Shown here in pieces: positions 18,257 through 26,732 of a DNA stretch of 64,000 nt. Position 1 is the first letter of the stretch, and each line of letters begins with the position of its first letter. This DNA is from Sandaracinomonas limnophila (GTDB lineage Bacteria > Bacteroidota > Bacteroidia > Cytophagales > Spirosomataceae): contig NZ_SACY01000003.1 in the NCBI RefSeq assembly GCF_004005965.1, positions 186,001 through 250,000 of the forward strand. Direction: 5' to 3'. Below the pieces are notes generated by a model. That model ran no database searches and was not told the origin of the DNA. It was given only the letters and a program-made list of their open reading frames with translations. Made by a program: the position numbers and the translations under genes.

Positions 18257-18897
18257 TGAAAAGAAGAGATTATTTAAAAAACTTAGGTTTAAGTTCATTA
18301 GGACTTGCGGTGTTGAGTCCAGATGTACAAGCAGCAGATGCTTTGGATTTCCATTCGCCACCCAAAACGGCAAGTGGTGAATTGAAAATTCCAGGTGGAC
18401 GTACCAAAGACGAAGCTGAACGTGATGCTCGCTTACGAGCAGAAGTTTTTTTGAATGCACATGAATTAAAGACCATCACTATTTTAAGTGATATTATCTT
18501 CCCTGCAGATGCAACGTCTGGAAGTGCTTCTCAGGCAGGTACAACTGAATTCATTGAATTTATTGTAAAGGATAAACCTGAATTAAAGACACCTGTTAGA
18601 GGAGGCTTGGGTTGGTTAGATGCGGAATCTAAAAAACGATTTGGAAAGGTATTCACGGATATCACTGCCAAGCAACGCATTGAAATTGTGGATGACATCG
18701 CTTACCCAGAAAAAGCAAAACCAGAATTATCCCAAGGGGTTTCTTTTTTCAATTTAATGAGAAATTTAACTGCAACCGGATTCTTTACCTCTAAAATCGG
18801 AATTGAATATCTTGGTTACCAAGGAAACAAACCCAATGAATGGGAAGGTGTTCCGGCAGATGTTTTAAAACAATACGGATTATCTTATGATGCATAA
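18256..18897 (+). CDS. Gluconate 2-dehydrogenase subunit 3 family protein
   Basis: This is a 213-residue exported small subunit. It starts with a Tat-like signal (MKRRDYLKNLGLSSLGLAVL) ending near VQA. The remaining part has the family pattern HELKTITILSDIIFPADATSGS and FFTSKIGIEYLGYQGNKPNEWEG, seen in small subunits that escort GMC-type large subunits through the Tat system and help electron transfer. It overlaps the large-subunit stop by TAATG, so stoichiometric translation is likely. The large subunit has no clear signal peptide, which fits co-export on this Tat signal (inference). Confidence 0.88.
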   Translation: MKRRDYLKNLGLSSLGLAVLSPDVQAADALDFHSPPKTASGELKIPGGRTKDEAERDARLRAEVFLNAHELKTITILSDIIFPADATSGSASQAGTTEFIEFIVKDKPELKTPVRGGLGWLDAESKKRFGKVFTDITAKQRIEIVDDIAYPEKAKPELSQGVSFFNLMRNLTATGFFTSKIGIEYLGYQGNKPNEWEGVPADVLKQYGLSYDA

Positions 18898-19636
18898 AAC
18901 CCATCAAAGGTTTATTGTACCAAAGATATTTCAAGATTTACCCAATTTGGTGGCGGGTGTTTCCACCCGCCATGGAGGGGTAAGCCAAGGAGCTTACAAC
19001 AGCCTTAATCTAGGCAAACATACCACTGATTACACTGATCACATTGAACAAAATTTATTCCTATTGTGTCAAGACTTGGGCATTCAAACCAGTCAATTGG
19101 CTAGAGCCTACCAATGTCATGGGGCAGAAATTTGGCATACTGAAATTGGTGGGTATCAAGAAAACTTTGATGCCATCATTGCCACTCAGCCTGGTATTAT
19201 TGCAGGAGTAGGTATTGCAGATTGTTGTCCGATACTAATAGTAGATCCTAATCAAAAAGTTACTGCTGCTATCCATGCGGGTTGGAAAGGAACTGTTGCA
19301 CAAATTGTCAAAAAAACAGCTACTGAATTGGTTGAAAAATACGAAAGTAAAGCCAAAGATTTACTAGCCTATATTGGTCCATGTATTAGTCAAACTCATT
19401 TTGAAGTGGGCGATGAAGTGGCAGCCCATTTTTCCGATTCCGAAAAAACTAAATTAGGACCTAAATTTCATGTAGATTTAAAAAAGGCAAATTTGCACCA
19501 ATTACAAGAAGCTGGAATTGATCAAATAGAAATCTCCGAATACTGCACCATTGAGCACAATGAACATTTTTTTTCGCACCGTAAGGAAAACGGAATCACA
19601 GGAAGAATGATGGCATTTGCAGGGTTTAAATGGTAA
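18887..19636 (+). CDS. pgeF: Peptidoglycan editing factor/laccase-domain protein (YfiH family)
   Basis: This is a 249-residue protein of the YfiH/PgeF/RL5 family, known for purine nucleoside phosphorylase or peptidoglycan-editing activity. The conserved TRHGGVSQGAYNSLNLG (27-43), His79 in QCHGAEIW, GIADCCPILIVD (109-120, Cys113/114) and AAIHAGWKG (127-135, His130) provide the Cys-His metal/active site. YIGPCISQTHFEVG follows. Two adjacent ATG codons (18887, 18890) precede it. It overlaps the preceding gene by 11 bp and the convergent barrel gene by 11 bp. It is probably co-transcribed with the GMC pair although the functions differ. Confidence 0.9.
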   Translation: MMHKTHQRFIVPKIFQDLPNLVAGVSTRHGGVSQGAYNSLNLGKHTTDYTDHIEQNLFLLCQDLGIQTSQLARAYQCHGAEIWHTEIGGYQENFDAIIATQPGIIAGVGIADCCPILIVDPNQKVTAAIHAGWKGTVAQIVKKTATELVEKYESKAKDLLAYIGPCISQTHFEVGDEVAAHFSDSEKTKLGPKFHVDLKKANLHQLQEAGIDQIEISEYCTIEHNEHFFSHRKENGITGRMMAFAGFKW

Positions 19637-22205
19637 AATGAAGAGAAAGTAAATACATAGAACCCAATAAGCGTGTTGAGCTGACTGATTGGGCGTAATC
19701 TGAAATGGATTTTTGAACAAAATAATTTACATTTCCCACATTTTGTGCTTTAAAAATCAATTCCGTTTTATTCTTTTCAGATATTTGGTATTTAATTTCT
19801 GCGTTAAAAATTTCAAGTGAATTTTTTTCTATAGCGTTGGGCTTGATAAAAATGTAGTCCCCTGAAATTGTTAAAATATTTTTTACTATGCCATAAAGTC
19901 GAAACTTATTTTCATAAGAATTGATCGAACTCATTTGATCGCCATTAATAAAATAATTTGAAGCATTCCAATTTAATTTATTTTCAAATCCAAAAGGCAA
20001 CAAAAATCCAGATTTTACCATCAAATTATAATTATCTAGAAAGGAAAGGACATTTCGCTGATTTCCTTCGTTCAAAAAATTAATTGATTCAGACCTTATC
20101 CGTGAAGCATCTCCAAAGAAATTACATTGAAAATAGGGAATTTGAAAATTCAAACTCATCGTTACAATCGAACTTTTTAGTTGTTGCGGAGTTCTAAAAA
20201 GGTAGGTATGAATAAAATTATCACTTCCAATTAATTTGGATTGAAATGTATTTTCCTTCAGACTCTGACTAAATCCAAGGGTTCCAGTAATAAATTGAAT
20301 GGGGGCCTTATAATCGTATGAAATATTCCAATTAGTTGATTTCTCAGGGTCTAGATTCTTTTCATAATTTAAAGCTGAACGAACTGACATAAAAATTGGC
20401 GAATTAATCATCTCATTTATACTGAAAAACTTCAATTGATTGTTTGCACCCATCGATATAGTGTGCTCATCGTTTGGTCGAATTGTTGAATTTATAATAT
20501 ACAAAAAAGCAGGATTTATTGCTTTTGAGAGATCTTGAGTACTAATTTTACCTTGTAATATTTCAATGGTACCATCGGTTTCAAGCCATCTATTTTTAAA
20601 ATCAATTTTAGTTTTTACTCCAGAAAATTGCTGTAAATTATCGGTTGAATTTGTTGTCAATTTATCCTTTAATTGGACTTGAGTTTCCAACCTTCGATTT
20701 AGGACTTGCTGGTAGACAGAAGTCTCCCATTTAATTTGCCAAATTTTACCTAAAATGGTCAGACCATTATAATTAATCTTTTGGGTCCCAATTAAATTTT
20801 GGCTTAAGATGTTTTTAGAGGAATCCAAGTAATTCCAATTTTTATCAAAATGAATGGTTGAAAAATCGGTTTTCCATTTCAACGCAAGTTTTTTTGAGAG
20901 TTCCATAGAATAATCTAAACTCGCAAGTTGATTGTTCTCCTGCCTTAAACTATTTTGAGTTAAATATTGAAAATTATTTAATACCTGTGTACCATCGTAA
21001 CGATCTTTTGAAATAATTAAAGACCCTTTCACTTTCAAAAAACCCCAATTTCCAAAAGTAATCAAATTAGAATTCGTTACTTCATAAGCTTTTTCGAATA
21101 GATTTCTTTTGCTTGTATCGAAATAATTTATCCCCATAATATCACTTTTTTGAGCATTATTTTCTTCCGCAAAAACATCTTCATCCAAATATCCCAAACT
21201 AAATTTTGAAGACCATTTTTTTAAGGGTCTGAACATCAAAAAATAATTCAAATTACCTGTTTTGTTTATCTTCATGGAAGGCATGTTGAAGCCGAGTGTC
21301 GATTGCCCTTCTTGAAAAAAATTACCTTTCGTATCAAATTCTTCATAGTCTTCCGCATTATAATTAACATTACTTCCATCAGATGAATTATTAAAGCCAA
21401 AATTACCGTAGGCTTTAAATCCTTTTTTGATGCTCATCAAATTGGCCTCCTCTTTGTAAAAAAGTTTCTCACCAGTACCCAGTCCTACTGTTGCATCCAA
21501 ATTATGTTTCATTTTTGATTTTTTCAAAACCAAATTCAAACCAATTGCTTTAGAATTTTGAAACCTACTTAAAATTGGATTTGAATTGAAGTTCTGAATA
21601 ATTTGAACTTTATCAATTAAACTCACATCCATTGTATGGGTTGCAACTCTATAATTATTTTCAAACAAATCATCTCCATCCAATTGCATCACCTGAACAT
21701 TCTTATTCATGTATTTCATGGTTCCATCCGCTGCCACCTGCAAGCCAGGAATTTTCTCAAGTAATTCATACAATTTCCGTTCCGTTCCGTTGAGCATCCC
21801 TGCTGCATTGTATTGTATCGTATCACTCTTTACCTTCACCTTTTGGATAGTTTGAACCACCACTTCTTGTAATTCAAAATCTTTGGGAGACAGCTTGATT
21901 TGGAAGGAATAAATTTCCCCTATTTTAGGTTTTGGAATACTAACAACAAATTTTTGAAAATTTTGTGGGTTGATACTCAAAATTATTTTTTGGTACTTTT
22001 CTGTAACTTTAAATTGAAAACCACCATCATCTTCAGGATAAAACACTTCAGAAATTGGAGCATTTTCGCTCGAATCTCTAACCATAATTGGCAATACCAA
22101 AGGGTTTCCTTTTTCATCTTTCAAAGAGCCTTTGATTGTCTGAGAAAAAATTGGGAACACAAAAAGTAAGTTACCAATAAGTAAGTAGAATTTTATGAAT
22201 TTCAT
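19626..22205 (-). CDS. TonB-dependent-type outer-membrane beta-barrel protein (OMP_b-brl_3), GLPGLI partner
   Basis: This is an 859-residue outer-membrane protein: signal peptide ending IFSQ (about 22), an N-terminal carboxypeptidase-like domain (TIKGSLKDEKGNPLVLPI, to ~110), a plug with LQEVVVQTIQKVKVKSD and LYELLEKIPGLQVAADGTM, and a long barrel. No TonB box was identified, and the plug is of the short type found in Bacteroidota barrels next to GLPGLI genes. It lies 18 bp after the GLPGLI gene and is the last of three genes that begin with a small Cys-rich peptide. Together they may move or process that peptide at the outer membrane (inference). It overlaps pgeF by 11 bp. Confidence 0.85.
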   Translation of the reverse strand: MKFIKFYLLIGNLLFVFPIFSQTIKGSLKDEKGNPLVLPIMVRDSSENAPISEVFYPEDDGGFQFKVTEKYQKIILSINPQNFQKFVVSIPKPKIGEIYSFQIKLSPKDFELQEVVVQTIQKVKVKSDTIQYNAAGMLNGTERKLYELLEKIPGLQVAADGTMKYMNKNVQVMQLDGDDLFENNYRVATHTMDVSLIDKVQIIQNFNSNPILSRFQNSKAIGLNLVLKKSKMKHNLDATVGLGTGEKLFYKEEANLMSIKKGFKAYGNFGFNNSSDGSNVNYNAEDYEEFDTKGNFFQEGQSTLGFNMPSMKINKTGNLNYFLMFRPLKKWSSKFSLGYLDEDVFAEENNAQKSDIMGINYFDTSKRNLFEKAYEVTNSNLITFGNWGFLKVKGSLIISKDRYDGTQVLNNFQYLTQNSLRQENNQLASLDYSMELSKKLALKWKTDFSTIHFDKNWNYLDSSKNILSQNLIGTQKINYNGLTILGKIWQIKWETSVYQQVLNRRLETQVQLKDKLTTNSTDNLQQFSGVKTKIDFKNRWLETDGTIEILQGKISTQDLSKAINPAFLYIINSTIRPNDEHTISMGANNQLKFFSINEMINSPIFMSVRSALNYEKNLDPEKSTNWNISYDYKAPIQFITGTLGFSQSLKENTFQSKLIGSDNFIHTYLFRTPQQLKSSIVTMSLNFQIPYFQCNFFGDASRIRSESINFLNEGNQRNVLSFLDNYNLMVKSGFLLPFGFENKLNWNASNYFINGDQMSSINSYENKFRLYGIVKNILTISGDYIFIKPNAIEKNSLEIFNAEIKYQISEKNKTELIFKAQNVGNVNYFVQKSISDYAQSVSSTRLLGSMYLLSLHFTI

Positions 22206-22223
22206 TAGTGGTTATTACAGACT

Positions 22224-22997
22224 TTATTTAATAAGCTTTAGCTTTTCTTTCAAACCATTCGGTAAATCAATTAGATGACAATAAAAAATAACATCCATAT
22301 CACCAGATATTTCTATGTTCACATTATTTTTTTTCATATATGCTGCCAATTTTGCCATCTTTCTCTTTTTCCTTTCTATTATTTCTTTTCTAGCTAAATC
22401 TTCATAAGAAGAAACTGAAAGTACTTTTTTAGATAAAATGAATTTTTGATATTTGTCAAATTCTGCCTTTTCTAAATCTCTTGATATAGATTTTAATGAA
22501 AATTTTAAAGGATAATCATCTAATCCATTTACTTCAACTACAAGTCCAGGCAATCCATATAAACCCCATGGTGCATCATTAATTACATTGTTGGGGTCAA
22601 ACCATACCTCATATTTCACTCCTCCTTTTGTGATCAATGCTTTTTGGCAAACAAATTTTCCAATTGTTTTACTTTCCTTGAAATACTTTATACTAATGGG
22701 ATAATTATTATAAATTAATTCTTTATCATGAATTGGTATTCGAATAATTTGTGACTTATTTTTCTTATAAAAAATTCTAGACCAAGAATCATTTTCAATA
22801 CCATATGAGTCGCCATTTGGCAAATCAATTATTCCAGATTTTCTATTGTCTAAGGTTACAAAAATTGATTCTTCTTTTTGTATCATAATTTTTGCGGTCA
22901 TTGAATGATTATTTATGTCTGTATAATTATATACAATTGTTTGACTAATTAAATCCGTGGTTATAAAAAGTAGAAATAATAATTTTATTTTTTTCAT
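22224..22997 (-). CDS. GLPGLI family protein
   Basis: This is a 257-residue exported protein named for its motif, here WGLYGLPGLVVEVNG (144-158). The signal peptide is MKKIKLLFLLFITTDLISQ. Other family features are seen upstream: KYEVWFDP (128-135) before the motif and an early antiparallel strand pattern. Function of the GLPGLI family is unknown to me; members often stand beside TonB-type barrels. Here it is between a 60-residue Cys-rich peptide gene (63-bp gap) and a barrel gene (18-bp gap). The late Lys-rich stretch (about 205-225, RKEIIERKKRKMAK) is unusually charged. Confidence 0.9.
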   Translation of the reverse strand: MKKIKLLFLLFITTDLISQTIVYNYTDINNHSMTAKIMIQKEESIFVTLDNRKSGIIDLPNGDSYGIENDSWSRIFYKKNKSQIIRIPIHDKELIYNNYPISIKYFKESKTIGKFVCQKALITKGGVKYEVWFDPNNVINDAPWGLYGLPGLVVEVNGLDDYPLKFSLKSISRDLEKAEFDKYQKFILSKKVLSVSSYEDLARKEIIERKKRKMAKLAAYMKKNNVNIEISGDMDVIFYCHLIDLPNGLKEKLKLIK

Positions 22998-23060
22998 TTG
23001 AATTTTAATATAATTAATATCCGGCCATATATTTATTTTAATGAGGCCAGATAAATAAAC

Positions 23061-23243
23061 TTACTTTAATTCCCTTAATGCGGCAGCTGCCATTCTGCAG
23101 AGGGTAGATTCAGGTACACTATCTGAACACATTCTAACTGCCCAATTTGCATTTGCTCTTGTACAACAAGCTGCCTTTGAACTGAAAGAACCTAACATTA
23201 AAAAAATTGATAAGACAGAAAAAATTTTCATTGACTTTTTCAT
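23061..23243 (-). CDS. Small secreted Cys-rich peptide (60 aa), first gene of the GLPGLI operon
   Basis: I do not recognise a family. The protein is 60 residues: a clear Sec signal (KKSMKIFSVLSIFLMLGSF, with SSKA before the cut) and a ~36-residue mature part with four Cys (26, 27, 39, 49), ACCTRANANWAVRMCSDS and a helical-looking Ala-rich tail (MAAAALRELK). Two disulfides are possible. It precedes the GLPGLI and barrel genes on the same strand, 63 bp away. Short exported ORFs with odd Cys pairs at the head of such operons could be secreted peptides or signals. Being real is supported by the signal peptide and gene order only. Confidence 0.6.
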   Translation of the reverse strand: MKKSMKIFSVLSIFLMLGSFSSKAACCTRANANWAVRMCSDSVPESTLCRMAAAALRELK

Positions 23244-23463
23244 AATTTAATTTTTGGGTTAGTTTTAGCATTTTATTAATGGTTAAATGCAATCACCAAT
23301 GTTTTGCAAAATCATGTTTCGAAAAACAAACAATAATTTAACAAATCAAAAAATAAATAAAAAAAATATTAGTTTAGTTTAAATAAGTTGCAAAATCACA
23401 ACTTTTCAGGACATGAAAATATTTTTTTCTTTGTAATTTCAGCTTGTAAAATTTACTAGCTTT

Positions 23464-24879
23464 ATGAAAAAATACATCCTACCCTCTCTAGCAATTTTCG
23501 GAATTTCTTTGGGAACTATGTCTTTAACATCCATTGAAAAAGAAATTCAAATAGATGAAAAACAAGCCCTTAAAAACTACTCCCAATACTGTGCCTCTTG
23601 TCATGGAGAAAAGGTGGAAGCTTTTGTGGATCGAAATTGGAAACATGGTAAAACGAAGTCCGACTTTGTAAATTCTATCACCAAAGGATATCCTGATTTA
23701 GGAATGCCGACTTGGGGAGAGATTTTGAGTAAAGAGGAAATCAATGATTTAGCAGAATTAATCAATAAGAATTTAGCAACAGTAGATCAATACAAATTTG
23801 CTAACAAACCTAGTTCCAATATTTTCAAATCTGAAGACATTACCGTTCAATTGGACACGATCGCTACTGGATTTGAAAGTCCTTGGGGTTTTGTTCAACT
23901 GCCTGATTTAAGCTATTTAATAACCGATAGAAAAGGCGTTTTGTATCATGTAGATCAACATAAAAATAAGACAGAAATCAAGGGAATTCCCGCTGTGATG
24001 GCTAAAGGACAAGGGGGATTATTGGACATTGAACTACACCCTCAATTTGAGAAAAACGGCTGGATTTATTTATCTTATTCTAAATTCAAAGAAGAAAATG
24101 GTACCACTGTGACCGCTACAGCTATTGTTCGTGGGAAAATTAAAAACAATCAATGGGTAGAGCAAGAAGAACTTTTTGTTTCGCAACCTTTTACCAAAAC
24201 CTTCCATCATTTTGGTTCAAGAATCACCTTTGACAAAAAGGGATTACTGTATTTTTCTGTTGGAGAACGTGGAATGGAAAAAGATTTTCCACAATTTACC
24301 AATAACGACAATGGAAAAATCCACCGTTTAAACGATGATGGAAGCATTCCGAAAGACAATCCATTTGTAGGAAAAGATCCAAAGGAGTTTCATCACAGTA
24401 TTTATTCGTATGGACAAAGAAATCCACAGGGATTGACAACCAATCCTTGGACAGGAGATATTTGGGAAACAGAACATGGACCAAGAGGTGGAGATGAAAT
24501 CAATATCATCAAAGCTGGTAAAAATTATGGCTGGCCAACCATCACTTATGGTATTAATTATGATGGAAAACCGATTTCGAATATTTCGAAAAAAGAAGGA
24601 ATGGAACAACCCATCACCTATTATCTACCATCCATTGCTCCATCTGGATTAACTTTCGTAACTGGAGATAAATACCCAGCTTGGAAAGGTAATTTATTAA
24701 TCGGTTCCCTTCGATTCAATTATTTACAACGTGTAGAAATCAAAGATAACAAAGTTGTAAATCAAGAAAAGGTTCTACTCAACATTGGCCGTATGCGAAA
24801 TGTTGAAATGGGTAGAGATGGGTATATTTATGTGGGAGTTGAGAATCCGGGAATGGTATTTAAACTAGTTATCAAGTAG
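23464..24879 (+). CDS. Cytochrome c-fused PQQ-dependent sugar dehydrogenase (aldose dehydrogenase type)
   Basis: This is a 471-residue periplasmic enzyme. After a signal peptide, a c-type haem motif CASCH (43-47) with a candidate axial Met in LGMPTWG (about 83) is followed by a beta-propeller of the soluble sugar dehydrogenase/YliI type (ESPWGFVQLPDLSYLITD; GQGGLLDIELHPQFEKNGWI; YGQRNPQGLTTNPWTGDIW; EHGPRGGDEINII). Members oxidise aldoses to lactones with PQQ and pass electrons to cytochrome c, here within the same chain. It is a single gene on the plus strand, convergent with the GH43-like gene and sharing the repeat hairpin at 24884-24942. Confidence 0.9.
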   Translation: MKKYILPSLAIFGISLGTMSLTSIEKEIQIDEKQALKNYSQYCASCHGEKVEAFVDRNWKHGKTKSDFVNSITKGYPDLGMPTWGEILSKEEINDLAELINKNLATVDQYKFANKPSSNIFKSEDITVQLDTIATGFESPWGFVQLPDLSYLITDRKGVLYHVDQHKNKTEIKGIPAVMAKGQGGLLDIELHPQFEKNGWIYLSYSKFKEENGTTVTATAIVRGKIKNNQWVEQEELFVSQPFTKTFHHFGSRITFDKKGLLYFSVGERGMEKDFPQFTNNDNGKIHRLNDDGSIPKDNPFVGKDPKEFHHSIYSYGQRNPQGLTTNPWTGDIWETEHGPRGGDEINIIKAGKNYGWPTITYGINYDGKPISNISKKEGMEQPITYYLPSIAPSGLTFVTGDKYPAWKGNLLIGSLRFNYLQRVEIKDNKVVNQEKVLLNIGRMRNVEMGRDGYIYVGVENPGMVFKLVIK

Positions 24880-24883
24880 GCAG

Positions 24884-24942
24884 AGTGAGCAAAGTGAGCA
24901 GAGACTGGCTCACTTTGCTCACTGGCTCACTCTGCTCACTAG
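24884..24942. repeat. GTGAGCA-type repeats with inverted arms between two convergent stops
   Basis: On the plus strand, GAGTGAGCAAAGTGAGCAG is followed after a few bases by its inverse (GCTCACTTTGCTCAC, 15 of 15 complementary) and a further GGCTCACTCTGCTCAC. It fills the space between the stops at 24879 and 24919 and extends into the last codons of the minus-strand gene, whose C-terminus V-S-R-V-S-Q is written by the repeat. It likely acts as a two-way terminator or 3' stabiliser. Confidence 0.85.
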
Positions 24943-26682
24943 AACATCCGTTCTCTCCCCCACCCCATTCTCATTAAAAGCCTCAATCTGGAAATAGTAG
25001 GTTTTATCCTTGTCCATTGATTTGAAATAATAATCTTTGTTACCATAAACCATCACCGAGGTATATAATTTATCAGGAGCAATTCCGGAATAAATCACAT
25101 AACCGGTTGCGTTGGAATCTTGTCTCCATTTGAGCCAAGCGCTTCGGGTGTCATGTTCTCCACGAAGTACAACAAAATCCTTTATTTGATTCGGTTTGGC
25201 ACCATGTCCATTTCCAAAAACGCGTAATCCGCTAATGGCAAATTTACCGGCCGCCATGTGGATGTTCACTAATTTAACAAATCGAGCTTCGATTGGTTTA
25301 GACAATTCAACATAATCATGCGGCACATCTGTTTTGTTGGTCGATTTATCCACAATAACCTCCCATTTCTTTCCATCTTTTGAGGCCAAAATCTGATATT
25401 GGTGGTAAATACCATTTATTTTTCCCAAAAAGCTAGTATCCACATCTTGGTCCGCATAATTAATTTGAATCGCTCGAATTGTTGAAATTTCTCCTAAATC
25501 TGATTGAATAAATTCACCTTTTTTATTACTTTTTGCCGACCAATACGTTCTCATTTGCTCATCCACTGCATAATTTGGAGAATAATTTCCTAGACTTGAA
25601 GAAACTTGAACCGGTTTATTGTAATTTAAAATCATCCAACCAGTATATAAATCACTAGGTTTATTAAATGTTGAGGTAGGAGTTTTCATCGGAAAATCAC
25701 TGTAGGCTGTTTCTGTGTATAAAATTCCGTCCTTATCGAATTGCGTTGGCCATAGACCTAATCGACGTTCAAAACTATTCTTGGAAGCAATCGTAATAGT
25801 TGACACATGCCACCAATTTCCAAATTGTCCTTCAAAAGTTGCCCCATGACCCGCCCCGCGAGTAAATCCACCAGGTTTGTAGGCAAATGGATTATGCGAT
25901 TGATAGGTAAAGGGTCCTAATGGCTTATCAGAGGTATAAACTCCATCTCCATAATGGGAGAATTCCGTACCAGGGGCCCCATATTGCAAATAATATTTAC
26001 CCTTGTATTTATTCATCCAAGCTCCCTCCATAAAAGGCTTTAAAAAGGTATTGTCTTGAAACTCGCCAAATCGCTCCCAACCATGAATGTCGTCATGCAA
26101 TTGAATTAATTCTTTACGCTCTCCAATGGGCTGAAGAGTCTTTCGGTCTATTTCTATACCATACATAGGGTATAAATTACTTGAACCATGGTATAAATAA
26201 ATTCGCTTGTCATCATCTTCAAAAAAAGCAGGGTCCCAGGCACCAGCAGTAAAGGAATGTACAGCTTCTTTCCAAGTATCGGATGTGGGGTTTTGACTAT
26301 ACCAAAGGGTGAAATTTTTTTCGTAGGTAGAACCAATAACTAATAAACTGTCACCTAAGGTTAATGTGGCAGGTGCACATAATTCATCGTAAACTTTATG
26401 GTAAGGCTGTAAAAATTTACGGGATATAAAATCCCATTTAACCAAATCATTACTCCACCAATATCCCCATTGGTTGGTTGAAAACAAATAATATTTTCCT
26501 TTAAAATAAGAAATAACGGGATCAGCAGTTGCCCGGTGTCGCCCTTGTTCAGAAAAATTGGGAATGGGCGTAAATCCATAATCCAAATTCATTGGGTTGC
26601 AAAAGGTATTTTGCGAATATAATGTATTCGAAAAACTTAAAATACTGAGTCCGAAAATGACAAAAAGTAATCGTAATTTCAT
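24919..26682 (-). CDS. GH43-like glycoside hydrolase with discoidin and fibronectin III domains
   Basis: This is a 587-residue exported enzyme. A signal peptide (to ~23) precedes a five-bladed GH43-type domain: RATADPVISYFKGKYYLFS (Asp54, catalytic base position), AGAWDPAFFEDDDKRIYLY (about 148) and EGAWMNKYKGKYYLQYG (about 218, acid). A discoidin-like (F5/8C) domain follows (VSSSLGNYSPNYAVDEQMRT to VFGNG, ~355-490), then an FN3 domain (SAWLKWRQDSNATGYVIYSG, ~500-587). GH43 members cut arabinan, xylan or related glycans. The binding modules suggest surface or secreted action. The C-terminal six residues are encoded inside a heptamer-like repeat. Confidence 0.88.
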   Translation of the reverse strand: MKLRLLFVIFGLSILSFSNTLYSQNTFCNPMNLDYGFTPIPNFSEQGRHRATADPVISYFKGKYYLFSTNQWGYWWSNDLVKWDFISRKFLQPYHKVYDELCAPATLTLGDSLLVIGSTYEKNFTLWYSQNPTSDTWKEAVHSFTAGAWDPAFFEDDDKRIYLYHGSSNLYPMYGIEIDRKTLQPIGERKELIQLHDDIHGWERFGEFQDNTFLKPFMEGAWMNKYKGKYYLQYGAPGTEFSHYGDGVYTSDKPLGPFTYQSHNPFAYKPGGFTRGAGHGATFEGQFGNWWHVSTITIASKNSFERRLGLWPTQFDKDGILYTETAYSDFPMKTPTSTFNKPSDLYTGWMILNYNKPVQVSSSLGNYSPNYAVDEQMRTYWSAKSNKKGEFIQSDLGEISTIRAIQINYADQDVDTSFLGKINGIYHQYQILASKDGKKWEVIVDKSTNKTDVPHDYVELSKPIEARFVKLVNIHMAAGKFAISGLRVFGNGHGAKPNQIKDFVVLRGEHDTRSAWLKWRQDSNATGYVIYSGIAPDKLYTSVMVYGNKDYYFKSMDKDKTYYFQIEAFNENGVGERTDVLVSRVSQ

Positions 26683-26732
26683 AGTTTTGAAAAATATTTC
26701 TTGAAGTTAAATTCATTTCAACAAGTAAACAA

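Noticed and set aside
23464-23490. TTTG/TAnnTTTG promoter directly upstream of the cytochrome-PQQ gene and the peptide gene
   Set aside because: Only poor matches were found (wrong spacing or missing TA), so no promoter was called.
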